The notes beneath the pieces were generated by a model. The model was given only the letters and a program-made list of their open reading frames with translations, ran no database searches and was not told the DNA's origin. Below are positions 29,256 through 38,644 of a DNA stretch of 64,000 nt, in pieces. Within the stretch, counting starts at the first letter, position 1; every line of letters starts with the position of its first letter. The stretch is from Streptomyces yangpuensis (GTDB lineage Bacteria > Actinomycetota > Actinomycetes > Streptomycetales > Streptomycetaceae): NCBI RefSeq assembly GCF_001005295.1, contig NZ_LBMK01000001.1, positions 993,241-1,057,240 on the forward strand, read 5' to 3'. The position numbers were made by a program, and so were the translations under genes.

Positions 29256-30764
29256 ATGACGAGCAGCACCGAGACCACCTCTACCACTCCGCAGGTAGCG
29301 GTCAACGACATCGGTAACGAGGAAGCCTTCCTCGCCGCGATCGACGAGACGATCAAGTACTTCAACGACGGCGACATCGTCGACGGCGTCATCGTGAAGG
29401 TCGACCGGGACGAGGTCCTGCTCGACATCGGTTACAAGACGGAAGGCGTGATCCCGAGCCGCGAGCTCTCGATCAAGCACGACGTCGACCCGAACGAGGT
29501 CGTCAAGGTCGGCGACGAGATCGAGGCCCTGGTTCTCCAGAAGGAGGACAAGGAAGGCCGTCTGATCCTGTCCAAGAAGCGCGCTCAGTACGAGCGTGCC
29601 TGGGGCACGATCGAGAAGATCAAGGAAGAGGACGGCATCGTCACCGGTACCGTCATCGAGGTCGTCAAGGGTGGTCTCATCCTCGACATCGGCCTCCGCG
29701 GCTTCCTCCCGGCCTCCCTGGTCGAGATGCGCCGTGTCCGCGACCTCCAGCCCTACGTGGGCAAGGAGCTCGAGGCGAAGATCATCGAGCTGGACAAGAA
29801 CCGCAACAACGTGGTCCTGTCCCGCCGTGCCTGGCTGGAGCAGACCCAGTCCGAGGTCCGCCAGACGTTCCTCACCACCCTGCAGAAGGGTCAGGTCCGC
29901 TCCGGCGTCGTGTCCTCGATCGTCAACTTCGGTGCCTTCGTGGACCTGGGTGGCGTCGACGGTCTCGTCCACGTCTCCGAGCTGTCCTGGAAGCACATCG
30001 ACCACCCGTCCGAGGTTGTCGAGGTCGGCCAGGAAGTCACCGTCGAGGTCCTCGACGTCGACATGGACCGTGAGCGTGTCTCCCTGTCGCTGAAGGCGAC
30101 GCAGGAGGACCCGTGGCAGCAGTTCGCCCGTACGCACCAGATCGGTCAGGTCGTCCCGGGTAAGGTCACCAAGCTGGTTCCGTTCGGTGCGTTCGTCCGC
30201 GTGGACGAGGGCATCGAGGGTCTGGTCCACATCTCCGAGCTGGCCGAGCGCCACGTGGAGATCCCGGAGCAGGTCGTCCAGGTCAACGACGAGATCTTCG
30301 TCAAGGTCATCGACATCGACCTCGAGCGTCGCCGGATCTCGCTGTCCCTGAAGCAGGCCAACGAGTCCTTCGGTGCCGACCCGGCGTCGGTCGAGTTCGA
30401 CCCGACCCTGTACGGCATGGCCGCGTCCTACGACGACCAGGGCAACTACATCTACCCCGAGGGCTTCGACCCCGAGACCAACGACTGGCTCGAGGGCTAC
30501 GAGAAGCAGCGCGAGGCCTGGGAGACCCAGTACGCCGAGGCGCAGGCTCGCTTCGAGCAGCACCAGGCTCAGGTCATCAAGAGCCGCGAGGCCGACGAGG
30601 CCGCCGCTGCCGAGGGCGCTGCCGCCCCGGCCGCCGGTGGCAACGCCGGTGCGGGCATCTCGGGTGGTTCCTACTCCTCGGAGTCGGACGAGACCTCCGG
30701 CGCCCTGGCGTCGGACGAGGCCCTGGCCGCGCTCCGCGAGAAGCTGGCCGGCGGCCAGAGCTGA
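29256..30764 (+). CDS. rpsA: 30S ribosomal protein S1
   Basis: The 502-residue protein binds mRNA on the 30S subunit and helps translation start. Four S1 domains are visible: about 35-105 (GDIVDGVIVKVDRDEVLLDIGYKTEG), 120-190 (IVTGTVIEVVKGGLILDIGLRG), 207-275 (VRSGVVSSIVNFGAFVDLGG) and 292-362 (IGQVVPGKVTKLVPFGAFVR). The C-terminal region of about 120 residues is acidic and Ala/Gly-rich, as in other actinobacteria, which have four rather than six domains. ATG at 29256 has GGAG 11 bases upstream. It has its own strong promoter, a structured leader and a terminator. Confidence 0.98.
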   Translation: MTSSTETTSTTPQVAVNDIGNEEAFLAAIDETIKYFNDGDIVDGVIVKVDRDEVLLDIGYKTEGVIPSRELSIKHDVDPNEVVKVGDEIEALVLQKEDKEGRLILSKKRAQYERAWGTIEKIKEEDGIVTGTVIEVVKGGLILDIGLRGFLPASLVEMRRVRDLQPYVGKELEAKIIELDKNRNNVVLSRRAWLEQTQSEVRQTFLTTLQKGQVRSGVVSSIVNFGAFVDLGGVDGLVHVSELSWKHIDHPSEVVEVGQEVTVEVLDVDMDRERVSLSLKATQEDPWQQFARTHQIGQVVPGKVTKLVPFGAFVRVDEGIEGLVHISELAERHVEIPEQVVQVNDEIFVKVIDIDLERRRISLSLKQANESFGADPASVEFDPTLYGMAASYDDQGNYIYPEGFDPETNDWLEGYEKQREAWETQYAEAQARFEQHQAQVIKSREADEAAAAEGAAAPAAGGNAGAGISGGSYSSESDETSGALASDEALAALREKLAGGQS

Positions 30765-30813
30765 TCGCAGCGCGCATCGCACTGACGGTGTGAGCAGAGC
30801 TGATCGAGTACGA

Positions 30814-30851
30814 CGGTGAGGCCCGTCCCCTTCGGGGGGCGGGCCTCACCG
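30814..30851 (+). terminator. Terminator of rpsA
   Basis: A 17-bp stem with one G-U pair (30814-30830 with 30835-30851) is closed by a stable TTCG tetraloop. It begins 50 bases after the rpsA stop codon. Confidence 0.9.
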
Positions 30852-31002
30852 CGTTCCCGGCACGAGCCGGCGCGGATACCGGTGCCGGTGCGGATGCCGG
30901 GTGCCGATGCCGTGATCCGTTGCGTTCCTGTGAATGCGGCCAACTGGGGAATGGCGCCGCCGCCTTGGACGTTCTTCGCAGAGAACGAGACGAGGAGGAG
31001 TG

Positions 31003-31947
31003 GTGGCGGTGCTTGATCCACAGGGCTTGTACGAATGGGATGCCAAGGGTCTGGCGGTGGCGGACCTGGCGGTCGCCCAGGACTCGGCCGGGCTGGTCAT
31101 GCTGTACCACTTCGAGGGGTACATCGACGCGGGAGAGGCCGGCGAGCAGATCGTCGAGCGGCTCCTGGACACCCTGCCCCACCAGGTGGTCGCCCGCTTC
31201 GACGCGGACCGCCTCGTGGACTACCGGGCACGCCGGCCGCTGCTGACCTTCCAGCGCGACCACTGGGCCGAGTTCGAGGAGCCGCGGCTGGAGGTCCGGC
31301 TGGTCCAGGACGCCACCGGAGCGCCCTTCCTGCTGCTGTCCGGCCCGGAGCCGGACGTGGAGTGGGAGCGCTTCGCCGTCGCCGTCCGGCAGATCGTCGA
31401 GCGCCTCGGGGTCCGGCTCTCGGTCAACTTCCACGGCATCCCGATGGGCGTCCCGCACACCCGGCCCGTCGGCATCACCCCGCACGGCAACCGGACCGAC
31501 CTCATGCCGGGCCACCGCAGCCCCTTCGAGGAGGCCCAGGTGCCCGGCAGCGCGGAGTCCCTGGTGGAGTTCCGCCTGTCCCAGGCCGGGCACGACGTCC
31601 TCGGTGTCGCCGCGCACGTGCCGCACTACGTGGCGCGCTCCGCGTACCCGGACGCCGCGCTGACAGTGCTGGAGGCGATCACGGCGGCGACCGGCCTGGT
31701 GCTGCCGGCCGTGGCGCACGCGCTGCGGACCGAGGCGCACCGTACGCAGACGGAGATCGACCGGCAGATCCGCGAGGGCGACGAGGAGCTGGTCAGCCTC
31801 GTACAGGGGCTGGAGCACCAGTACGACGCCGCCGCGGGCGCCGAGACCCGGGGCAACATGATCGCCGAGCCGGCGGAGCTCCCGTCGGCGGACGAGATCG
31901 GCCGCGAGTTCGAGCGCTTCCTGGCGGAGCGGGAGGGCGAGAACTGA
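31003..31947 (+). CDS. PAC2 family protein
   Basis: The 314-residue protein resembles the PAC2 family (proteasome assembly chaperone 2-like) found throughout proteasome-bearing actinobacteria. Features are [19 protein letters not shown] at the start, [25 protein letters not shown], the conserved [14 protein letters not shown] segment and a C-terminal helical, Glu-rich tail ([18 protein letters not shown]). A role in proteasome assembly or a related ATP-grasp system is inferred from the family name only. Several overlapping GTG codons (31000, 31003, 31009) follow GGAGGAG; 31003 is chosen for spacing. It precedes coaE by 31 bases. Confidence 0.85.
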   Translation: MAVLDPQGLYEWDAKGLAVADLAVAQDSAGLVMLYHFEGYIDAGEAGEQIVERLLDTLPHQVVARFDADRLVDYRARRPLLTFQRDHWAEFEEPRLEVRLVQDATGAPFLLLSGPEPDVEWERFAVAVRQIVERLGVRLSVNFHGIPMGVPHTRPVGITPHGNRTDLMPGHRSPFEEAQVPGSAESLVEFRLSQAGHDVLGVAAHVPHYVARSAYPDAALTVLEAITAATGLVLPAVAHALRTEAHRTQTEIDRQIREGDEELVSLVQGLEHQYDAAAGAETRGNMIAEPAELPSADEIGREFERFLAEREGEN

Positions 31948-31971
31948 CGTACGGGCGGCGCCCCCTATGCT
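31944..31971 (+). promoter_or_regulatory. Possible coaE promoter, leaderless type
   Basis: CTGACG (31944-31949), 16 bases, then TATGCT (31966-31971). The coaE ATG starts 7 bases after the -10 box, and no ribosome site precedes it. This promoter overlaps the PAC2 stop codon. Confidence 0.5.
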
Positions 31972-31978
31972 GCGGGGC

Positions 31979-32590
31979 ATGCTGAAAGTGGGCCTGACGG
32001 GCGGAATCGGTGCCGGTAAGAGCGAGGTCTCGCGACTGCTGGCGGGGTACGGGGCGATCGTCGTCGACGCCGATCGGATCGCACGGGAGGTCGTCGAACC
32101 CGGTACGCCGGGCCTCGCGGCCGTCGTGGCGGCCTTCGGGGAAGAGGTGCTGACCCCCGAAGGAACGCTGGACCGGCCGAAACTGGGCTCCGTCGTCTTC
32201 GCCGACCAGGACAAGCTCCGGACCCTCAACGCGATCGTGCACCCGCTCGTCGGCGCCCGGTCCGCCGAGCTGGAGGCCGCCGCGGGCCCTGACGCGATCG
32301 TCGTGCACGATGTACCGCTGCTCACCGAGAACGGCCTCGCACCCCTCTACGACCTGGTGGTCGTGGTGGACGCGGCGCCGTCCACGCAGCTCGCCCGGCT
32401 GACCGGGCTGCGCGCGATGGCCGAGGAGGAGGCCCGGGCCCGGATGGCCGCGCAGGCCACGCGCGAGCAGCGGCTGGCGGTGGCCACCCTCGTCATCGAC
32501 AACGACGGGCCGCTGGAGGCGCTGGAGCCCCAGGTGCGCAGGGTGTGGGAAGAGCTCACCGCGCGGGCGGCGGGCGGCCGCACCGCCTGA
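31979..32590 (+). CDS. coaE: Dephospho-CoA kinase
   Basis: The 203-residue enzyme phosphorylates dephospho-CoA to coenzyme A using ATP, the last step of CoA synthesis. The P-loop GGIGAGKS is at residues 8-15. [17 protein letters not shown] (substrate lid region), [19 protein letters not shown] and [16 protein letters not shown] follow in the usual order. ATG at 31979 gives [15 protein letters not shown]; an earlier ATG (31967) overlaps the -10 box. Some actinobacterial CoaE proteins carry a C-terminal GrpB domain; this one does not. Confidence 0.95.
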   Translation: MLKVGLTGGIGAGKSEVSRLLAGYGAIVVDADRIAREVVEPGTPGLAAVVAAFGEEVLTPEGTLDRPKLGSVVFADQDKLRTLNAIVHPLVGARSAELEAAAGPDAIVVHDVPLLTENGLAPLYDLVVVVDAAPSTQLARLTGLRAMAEEEARARMAAQATREQRLAVATLVIDNDGPLEALEPQVRRVWEELTARAAGGRTA

Positions 32591-32656
32591 CGTGTGCATG
32601 GAATAGTGGCTGGGGCGGGGGCGTTGAAGGCGCCGGTAGAGGGAAGGATTCATACC

Positions 32657-33043
32657 GTGTCCGAGACCGCACGCCCCACGCCGTCCAGCCCGGAAACACA
32701 CGTCATCGACTTCCGGGCGGCCGAGCAGCTGCTCGCCGTATGCGACCCGCGCGGTGCGGTCAAGCTGCTCGACTCGGTCGTGGCCGCCCACCCGGAGAAC
32801 ACCGCGGCCCGGCTGCTGCGCGCCCGGGCCTTCTTCGCCGCCGCGCAACTGCGCCCGGCGGAGCTGGAGTTCGAGCTGGTGCTGGAGCGGGAGCCGGACA
32901 ACGCCTTCGCCCACTTCGCGCTGGCACGCACGCACGAACGTGCCGGCCGGCCCGAGCAGGCCCGCAAGCATTTCCGGCTGGCCGCGGCCCTCGACCCGCA
33001 GCCCGACTACCTCGCGGCGGCCCGCTTCGAGGAGCAGGCCTGA
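32657..33043 (+). CDS. Tetratricopeptide-repeat protein
   Basis: The 128-residue protein contains about three TPR units: AEQLLAVCDPRGAVKLLDSVVAAHPENTAARLLRARAFFAAAQLRPAELEFELVLEREPDNAFAHFALARTHERAGRPEQARKHFRLAAALDPQ is read here in segments around 25-118. TPR proteins act as protein-binding scaffolds; the partner is unknown. GTG at 32657 has GGAAGGAT 8 bases upstream. It follows coaE by 66 bases and may share its transcript. Confidence 0.82.
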   Translation: MSETARPTPSSPETHVIDFRAAEQLLAVCDPRGAVKLLDSVVAAHPENTAARLLRARAFFAAAQLRPAELEFELVLEREPDNAFAHFALARTHERAGRPEQARKHFRLAAALDPQPDYLAAARFEEQA

Positions 33044-33112
33044 CCGCTCCGCGCGTTTCGTCCGCGGGTTCGTTCCGGGTCCGTGTTGCGTGGGGCTCGT
33101 CCAGCGTGCCGC

Positions 33113-33379
33113 TCACCGGCTGCCGGGCGGCTCGTACGGGGGGATGTTCCGGCCGGGCTGGTAGTGCGGGCCCTGGCGGATGTGGCGCACGATCATGCAC
33201 AGGTCCACGCTCACCACGACCGCCAGCGCACCGCACGCGGCCGCCCATCCGGGACGGCCCGCCAGCGAGAAGGCGGCCGTCCCGGCGGCGGCCCAGACCA
33301 GCCCCCAGACGCCCAGCCAGAATCGCAGCCGCAGCGGACTGCGTGCTGTGACCGGTTCGTTCCCGGACCGCATGGCCAT
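33113..33379 (-). CDS. DUF6343 family small membrane protein
   Basis: The 88-residue protein has a basic N-terminus (SPLRLRFWLGVWG), two hydrophobic helices (VWGLVWAAAGTAAFSLA and AACGALAVVVSVDLCMIV) and a tail HIRQGPHYQPGRNIPPYEPP. This arrangement is that of DUF6343, a small actinobacterial membrane family of unknown function. The tail probably lies in the cytoplasm. Confidence 0.8.
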   Translation of the reverse strand: MAMRSGNEPVTARSPLRLRFWLGVWGLVWAAAGTAAFSLAGRPGWAAACGALAVVVSVDLCMIVRHIRQGPHYQPGRNIPPYEPPGSR

Positions 33380-33438
33380 CGCCTCTCGCTGTCCATGGTC
33401 CCACCCGGCCGGGCGCCGGGCGGGGCCGGGGCGCGCGG

Positions 33439-34056
33439 CTACGGGTTGAGCCTGTTCACGGCCTTCGTCGTCGTCTTCTTGAAGGCGGCGACCGGGGCCT
33501 GGGAGAGGTCACCCATCTGGCCCCACTTCACGACGGTCACGGTGGAGCCGTCGCGCCCGATCCCGTACAGGTGCACGCCCGGCTCGGACTCCGGGATCGA
33601 GGTGTGGACCCCGTAGACGTGAGCGCCCTCCTCGACGGGGAGGGTCCCGTAGTCCTGCCACGAGGCCGTGCCGCCCGGGGTCGTGCGCAGCCAGTCGGCG
33701 GCGCAGGCGGCGACCCTGCGCTCCAGCGTGCCGACGAGCTTGGCGGCCGCGGCGGGCGAGGCGGACCGTACGGAGACCTGCACGGCGCCCGTGTCGAACT
33801 CGGTGCCGAACGTGCGGTGCCAGCTGCCCGCCGCCGGGAGCGCGCCGTCCAGGCAGAACGGCGCCGTCTCGGGCAGCCCCGCGGTGATCTCGCCGGCGTA
33901 CCAGGCGGACGACGGGTGGGGCGGCAGATCGGTGCCGTTGAGGAAGCCGGGCGCGGTGGCGGCCGCGGCGGAGGTCGAGGCGGTCAGGGCGAGGGCGGCG
34001 GCCGCCGCGACCAGCGCGGTCGCGAGGCCGGCGGCGGTGTCGGTACGTCGGAACAT
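33439..34056 (-). CDS. Exported protein of unknown function
   Basis: The 205-residue product starts MFRRTDTAAGL and has a clear Sec signal peptide with an Ala-rich core ending near ASTSAAAATA. The mature part of about 170 residues has paired Cys (PFCLDGALP and VAACAADWLRTT) and a strand-rich C-terminus (GAHVYGVHTS, VHLYGIGRDGSTVTVVKWGQMG). This resembles the PknH-like or DUF sensor domains of actinobacterial exported proteins, but I do not name the family. ATG at 34056 has GGGGAGAA 5 bases upstream; a longer frame to 34167 is not supported. It is divergent from the XRE regulator gene. Confidence 0.75.
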   Translation of the reverse strand: MFRRTDTAAGLATALVAAAAALALTASTSAAAATAPGFLNGTDLPPHPSSAWYAGEITAGLPETAPFCLDGALPAAGSWHRTFGTEFDTGAVQVSVRSASPAAAAKLVGTLERRVAACAADWLRTTPGGTASWQDYGTLPVEEGAHVYGVHTSIPESEPGVHLYGIGRDGSTVTVVKWGQMGDLSQAPVAAFKKTTTKAVNRLNP

Positions 34057-34174
34057 GTCGGTTCTCCCCGTGGATGCATCGGTGTGCGTGCCTGACGAGA
34101 CTGTTCCCCGGCCGGGGGCGGGGGCCACGGTTCGGGGCGAAATCGGGACACTGGAACGCCCGTACACGCTGTCA

Positions 34175-34193
34175 CCTGGGGTAACACCTCAGG
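34175..34193. promoter_or_regulatory. Imperfect 19-bp palindrome upstream of the XRE regulator
   Basis: CCTGGGGTAACACCTCAGG is a dyad of the form CCTGnGGT-N3-ACCnCAGG. It lies 39 bases upstream of the XRE gene's GTG and 119 bases upstream of the divergent exported-protein gene. It is a candidate operator for the adjacent regulator. Confidence 0.4.
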
Positions 34194-34231
34194 CATGGAA
34201 CGGAGCCACGGGACGGGGGACGGGGGACACC

Positions 34232-35584
34232 GTGAGTGAGGCCGAGGATTTCGCGCGGCTGATGCGGGAGCTGAAGGAACGCGGCGGGCTGAGTTACGGC
34301 GTACTGGCGCGCAGACTGCACACGAGTACGTCGACGCTGCACCGCTACTGCAGCGGGGAAGCGCTGCCCGTGGAGTTCGCCGTGGTGGACCGCTTCGCGC
34401 GGGCCTGCGGGGTCTCGGCGGCGGAGGCGGTGGACCTGCACCGGGCGTGGCTGCTGGCGGACGCCCGGCGGCGCGCGGGGGCGGCGGCATCCCGGCCCGC
34501 GCCGGAGCCCGCGCCGGAGCCGTCGGCCGTGCCCGCGCCGGAGCCGGTGCCGGCGCCGACCGTCGCTGTGGAGCCGGAGCCCGCTGTCGCCGGGGAGCCG
34601 GCCGTGGTGGTGGGCCCGGCCGGGGCGGCAGGGCCGGGGGCCCGCCCGTCCTGGTACCGGCGCCGGGCGGCCGTGGTCGCCGCCGCCGGGCTCGCGGCGG
34701 GGGCGGTGGCCGTGGCACTGCTGGCGGTGACCGGGCCGGACCCGGGGGCGCCGTCCGCCGGTACGGGGGCAGGGGGCGGGGCCGGTACGCGGGGGCCTTC
34801 GGGATCCGCCTCCGCGGGGCGGACCCCGCCGGAGGCCGGAGCGGCTCCACCGGAGTCGGCGACGGGTTCCGCGACGGGTTCGCCGCCGCCATCGGAACCG
34901 GGGGCAGGATCCGCCACCGCGTCGGCTCCGTCCTCCGCCTCGCCACCCGGCCCGGCCCCCGGCCGGGTACCGGCGGCGCCTCTGAAGGCGGCGGTGCGGT
35001 CGCACGTGTGGGCCGCGGGCTGCGATCACGCGTACCTGACCGAGCGGGGTCCCGGTTCGGTGCCCCCACCGCCGGTGGAGGCCGACGCGCCCGCCTGGGC
35101 GGCGGCGCAGCGCGCCGTGCACGCGGGGTCCCAGATCGTCGAGGTCACCCTGCACGGCACGGATGCGGGAGCGGTTGTCCTGGAGGGTCTGGAGGTGCGG
35201 GTGGGTGCCCGCCGTACGCCGCCCGCCTGGAACGTCTACCAGATGTCCCAGGGCTGCGGTGGAGGTCTCACCCCGGCCGCCTTCGCCGTCAACCTGGACG
35301 CGCCGCGCCCCCTCGCCCGCCCCGTCGCCGGGAACGACGCGGGGGGCCGGCAGCCGGCCCCGGCCTTTCCGATGCGGGTCTCGGCGGCCGAGCCGGTCGT
35401 CCTGCGGGTGGAGGCCGCCACCACGGGCTGCGACTGCGACTGGTCCCTCGACCTGCGGTGGACCTCGCCGGCCGGCTCGGGCACCCTGCGCGTCGACGAC
35501 GGGGGACGCCCGCTGCGCACGAGCGCCGCGCCCGGGCGGCCGGTCTACGGGTACGCGCTGGAGCAGGGCCGCTGGGCACGCTGA
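34232..35584 (+). CDS. Membrane-anchored XRE-type helix-turn-helix protein
   Basis: The 450-residue protein starts with an XRE-like helix-turn-helix (about 5-60: FARLMRELKERGGLSYGVLARRLHTSTSTLHRYCSG-like, read in pieces). A Pro/Ala/Glu-rich linker, a single membrane helix (about 146-168, AAVVAAAGLAAGAVAVALLAV), another low-complexity linker and a C-terminal domain of about 200 residues follow. The C-terminal domain should lie outside the cell. It has three Cys-containing patches (AAGCDHAYLT, SQGCGGGLTP, TTGCDCDW) that may form disulfides. Such one-protein sensors could link an external signal to DNA binding. GTG at 34232 has GGGGGA upstream and gives the usual XRE start. Targets are unknown. 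Confidence 0.82.
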   Translation: MSEAEDFARLMRELKERGGLSYGVLARRLHTSTSTLHRYCSGEALPVEFAVVDRFARACGVSAAEAVDLHRAWLLADARRRAGAAASRPAPEPAPEPSAVPAPEPVPAPTVAVEPEPAVAGEPAVVVGPAGAAGPGARPSWYRRRAAVVAAAGLAAGAVAVALLAVTGPDPGAPSAGTGAGGGAGTRGPSGSASAGRTPPEAGAAPPESATGSATGSPPPSEPGAGSATASAPSSASPPGPAPGRVPAAPLKAAVRSHVWAAGCDHAYLTERGPGSVPPPPVEADAPAWAAAQRAVHAGSQIVEVTLHGTDAGAVVLEGLEVRVGARRTPPAWNVYQMSQGCGGGLTPAAFAVNLDAPRPLARPVAGNDAGGRQPAPAFPMRVSAAEPVVLRVEAATTGCDCDWSLDLRWTSPAGSGTLRVDDGGRPLRTSAAPGRPVYGYALEQGRWAR

Positions 35585-35602
35585 AACAGCAGGTCAGGAG
35601 CG

Positions 35603-35625
35603 TTGTCGGTGGGCGCGCCTAAACT
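35603..35625 (+). promoter_or_regulatory. SNF2 operon promoter matching the PafBC/RecA-NDp box
   Basis: TTGTCGGTG (35603-35611), 8 bases, then TAAACT (35620-35625). This is an exact match to tTGTCRGTG-N8-TAnnnT. Transcription would start near 35632, leaving a 64-base leader with a strong ribosome site before the SNF2 ATG. Confidence 0.8.
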
Positions 35626-35695
35626 CGTGGCAAAGGGGCCGGAAGGTCCGCGAGGACCGTGTGAGCACGTCGTGAGGGAGCGGGAGGGGGACATC

Positions 35696-38644
35696 ATGAC
35701 AGCGCAGCCGGATATGCAGCCGGAGACACAGGCACAGACGCCTGCGCAGACGTCTGCGTATACGTCTGCGCAGGCGCCGCGGTGGTCGCAGCAACAGCAA
35801 CAGCAGCCGCAGTCTCAGCAGCCGACGCCGCAGCCGTCGGCGCTGTTGCGCCACGCCGCCGTCTTCCTGCCCGCCGCCGTCCCCCGGGAGGGCCGGGTCG
35901 CCTTCTGGTCGCCCGACGGGGACCCGCTGCCCGAGGCCGGCACACCGGGGCCGCTCACCGTCGTCCGTCCGCACGGCACCGGGGTCCGCAGCCGGACCGT
36001 GCCCGCGGTGACCTTCTCCGTGGCCGCCGCCCTGCCCCTGCTGGTACGGGCCCCCCGCAGCCCCGCCGCGCATCCCGCCACCCGGGCCTGGGGCACCGCC
36101 GCCACGCAGGCCCTCACCCTGGCCGCGCGCGGCAGGCTGCTCCCCGGGCTCACCCCCGAGGGCGTCGACGCCTGGCGGGTCGGCCCGCCAGGCGCCGCGG
36201 ACATCGCCCATCTGCGTGCGATCGCCGCCGCCCTGCCCCACGAGGGGTATGCGACGCCCCTCGCCGGGCGCCGCCCGCTCCGGCTGCCCGAACCGGAGGC
36301 GCTGGTCCGCGCCTTCCTCGACGCCGTCGCCGACAGCCTGCCCCGCACCCCGGCGGCGGCCGTCGCCGCCGGGCGGCCGTTCGCCGCGCGGGAGCCGCAG
36401 CGGGTCCCCGGGATACAGGAGTGGGCCGCGCAGGTCGCGGCCGGGGCCGACACCGGAGTCGGGCTCTCGCTCCGGCTCGACCTGTCCTCCTTCCGCCTCT
36501 TCGACGAGGCCGAGGGGGAGGAGACCCGGCGCGCCGGCGCCGCCGTCGTCCAGGTGCACAGCCTCGCCGACCCGACGCTGGTCACCGATGCCGGGCAGCT
36601 GTGGGCCGGCACGGCCGGGGCCGGCTTCGGGCCGCGCGCCCGGATCGACGCCGTGCTCGCGCTGCGCCGGGCCGCGCGGATCTGGCCGCCCCTGCTGCGC
36701 CTGCTGGACCAGCCCGTGCCCGACGCCCTGGCACTGTCCGACCCCGAGCTGGAGGACCTGCTGGGGGTGGCCGCGACCCGGCTGGCGGCCGCCGGGGTCG
36801 TGGTCCACTGGCCGCGCGAGCTGGCCCGTACGCTGTCCGCGACCGCCGTCGTACGGTCCACCGCGCCCGGGTCCGCCACCGACGGGACCGCCTTCTTCGA
36901 CGCGGAACACCTCTTCGCCTTCTCCTGGGAGCTGGCCCTCGGCGGCGACCGGCTCACCCCCGGCGAGATGGACGCCCTGGCCCAGGCCCACCGGCCCGTC
37001 GTGCGGCTGCGCGACCAATGGGTACGGGTCGATCCGGAGCTGGTGCGCAAGGCGCGCCGGCGCGAGCTGGGTCTGCTCGACCCGGTCGACGCGCTGGCCA
37101 CCGCGCTGTCGGGCACGGCCGAGATCGACGGCGAGCAGGTCGAGGCGGTGCCCGTGGGGGCGCTCGCCGCCCTGCGGGAACGGCTGACGGCGGAGCTCGC
37201 CCCGCTCCCGCAGCCCGCCGCGCTCAAGGCCACCCTGCGCGACTACCAGGCGCGCGGCCTGGCCTGGCTCGACCTGATGACCTCTCTCGGTCTCGGCGGC
37301 TGCCTCGCCGACGACATGGGCCTGGGCAAGACCGTCACCCTGATCGCGCTGCACCTGCACCGCGACCGCCGCGAGCCCACCCTCGTGGTGTGCCCCGCCT
37401 CCCTCCTGGGCAACTGGCAGCGGGAGATCGAGAAGTTCGCGCCGGGCACCCCCGTACGCCGCTTCCACGGCGGCGGTCGCAGCACCGAGGACCTGACGTC
37501 CTGCACGGGCGGGTTCGTGCTCACCACCTACGGGACGATGCGCGCCAGCGCCGCCCTGCTCGCCGAACAGCGCTGGGGCATGGTCGTCGCCGACGAGGCG
37601 CAGCACGTCAAGAACCCCCACTCGGCGACCGCGAAGGCGCTGCGCACGATCCCGGCGCCGGCCCGGGTGGCGCTGACCGGCACCCCGGTGGAGAACAACC
37701 TCTCCGAACTGTGGGCGCTGCTCGACTGGACCACGCCGGGGCTGCTGGGTCCGCTGACCACGTTCCGGGCCCGGCACGCCCGCCCGGTGGAGCACCAGCA
37801 GGAGGAGGACGGCGGCAACGAGGCGGCGGTCGCCCGGCTGGCGGCGCTGGTCCGGCCGTTCCTGCTGCGGCGCAAGAAGTCCGACCCGGGTATCGCGCCC
37901 GAGCTGCCGCCGAAGACGGAGACCGACCACCCTGTGTCGCTCACGCGTGAGCAGGTCTCGCTGTACCAGGCCGCGGTGGACGAGGCGATGGCCGTGATCG
38001 AGTCCAGCGAGGGCATCGAGCGGCGCGGCATGATCATGAAGCTGCTGGCGTCGCTCAAGCAGATCTGCAACCACCCCGCGCAGTACCTGAAGGAGGAGCA
38101 GCCCCGGCTCCCGCACCGCTCGGGCAAGCTCGCCCTGCTGGACGAGCTGCTGGACACGATCGTCGCCGAGGGCGGGTCGGTGCTGGTCTTCACGCAGTAC
38201 GTGACGATGGCCCGGCTCATCGAGCGGCACCTGGCGGCCCGCGGGATCGCCGCGCAGCTCCTGCACGGCGGCACCCCGGTCGCCCGCCGCGAGGAGCTCG
38301 TGGACCGCTTCCAGGCGGGCGAGGTCCCCGTCTTCCTGCTGTCCCTGAAGGCGGCGGGCACCGGCCTCAACCTGACCCGCGCCGGCCACGTCGTCCACTT
38401 CGACCGCTGGTGGAACCCGGCCGTCGAGGAACAGGCCACCGACCGCGCCTACCGCATCGGCCAGACCCAGCCCGTACAGGTCCACCGGATCATCGCCGAG
38501 GGCACCGTCGAGGACCGCATCGCCGAGATGCTGGAGGCGAAGCGGGCCCTGGCCGACGCCGTCCTCGGCTCCGGCGAGGCGGCGCTGACCGAGCTGACCG
38601 ACCGCGAGCTCGCCGACCTCGTCTCCCTGCGGAGGCCCGCATGA
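35696..38644 (+). CDS. SNF2-family DEAD/DEAH ATPase (helicase-like)
   Basis: The 982-residue protein is a Swi2/SNF2-type DNA translocase. After a Gln/Pro/Thr-rich N-terminus comes a bacterial SNF2-associated region of about 450 residues, then the two-lobed motor. Visible motifs are QARGLAWLDLMTSLGLGGCLADDMGLGKT (Walker A GLGKT at 542-546), DEAQ at 633-636, LTGTPVENNLSELW, VFTQYVTMARL and the C-terminal lobe with DRWWNPAVEEQATDRAYRIGQ. The ATG at 35696 has GGGAGGGGG 5 bases upstream. It overlaps the SWIM gene by ATGA, so the pair is coupled. The promoter is of the DNA-damage type, suggesting a role in repair or in remodelling stalled complexes. Confidence 0.92.
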   Translation: MTAQPDMQPETQAQTPAQTSAYTSAQAPRWSQQQQQQPQSQQPTPQPSALLRHAAVFLPAAVPREGRVAFWSPDGDPLPEAGTPGPLTVVRPHGTGVRSRTVPAVTFSVAAALPLLVRAPRSPAAHPATRAWGTAATQALTLAARGRLLPGLTPEGVDAWRVGPPGAADIAHLRAIAAALPHEGYATPLAGRRPLRLPEPEALVRAFLDAVADSLPRTPAAAVAAGRPFAAREPQRVPGIQEWAAQVAAGADTGVGLSLRLDLSSFRLFDEAEGEETRRAGAAVVQVHSLADPTLVTDAGQLWAGTAGAGFGPRARIDAVLALRRAARIWPPLLRLLDQPVPDALALSDPELEDLLGVAATRLAAAGVVVHWPRELARTLSATAVVRSTAPGSATDGTAFFDAEHLFAFSWELALGGDRLTPGEMDALAQAHRPVVRLRDQWVRVDPELVRKARRRELGLLDPVDALATALSGTAEIDGEQVEAVPVGALAALRERLTAELAPLPQPAALKATLRDYQARGLAWLDLMTSLGLGGCLADDMGLGKTVTLIALHLHRDRREPTLVVCPASLLGNWQREIEKFAPGTPVRRFHGGGRSTEDLTSCTGGFVLTTYGTMRASAALLAEQRWGMVVADEAQHVKNPHSATAKALRTIPAPARVALTGTPVENNLSELWALLDWTTPGLLGPLTTFRARHARPVEHQQEEDGGNEAAVARLAALVRPFLLRRKKSDPGIAPELPPKTETDHPVSLTREQVSLYQAAVDEAMAVIESSEGIERRGMIMKLLASLKQICNHPAQYLKEEQPRLPHRSGKLALLDELLDTIVAEGGSVLVFTQYVTMARLIERHLAARGIAAQLLHGGTPVARREELVDRFQAGEVPVFLLSLKAAGTGLNLTRAGHVVHFDRWWNPAVEEQATDRAYRIGQTQPVQVHRIIAEGTVEDRIAEMLEAKRALADAVLGSGEAALTELTDRELADLVSLRRPA

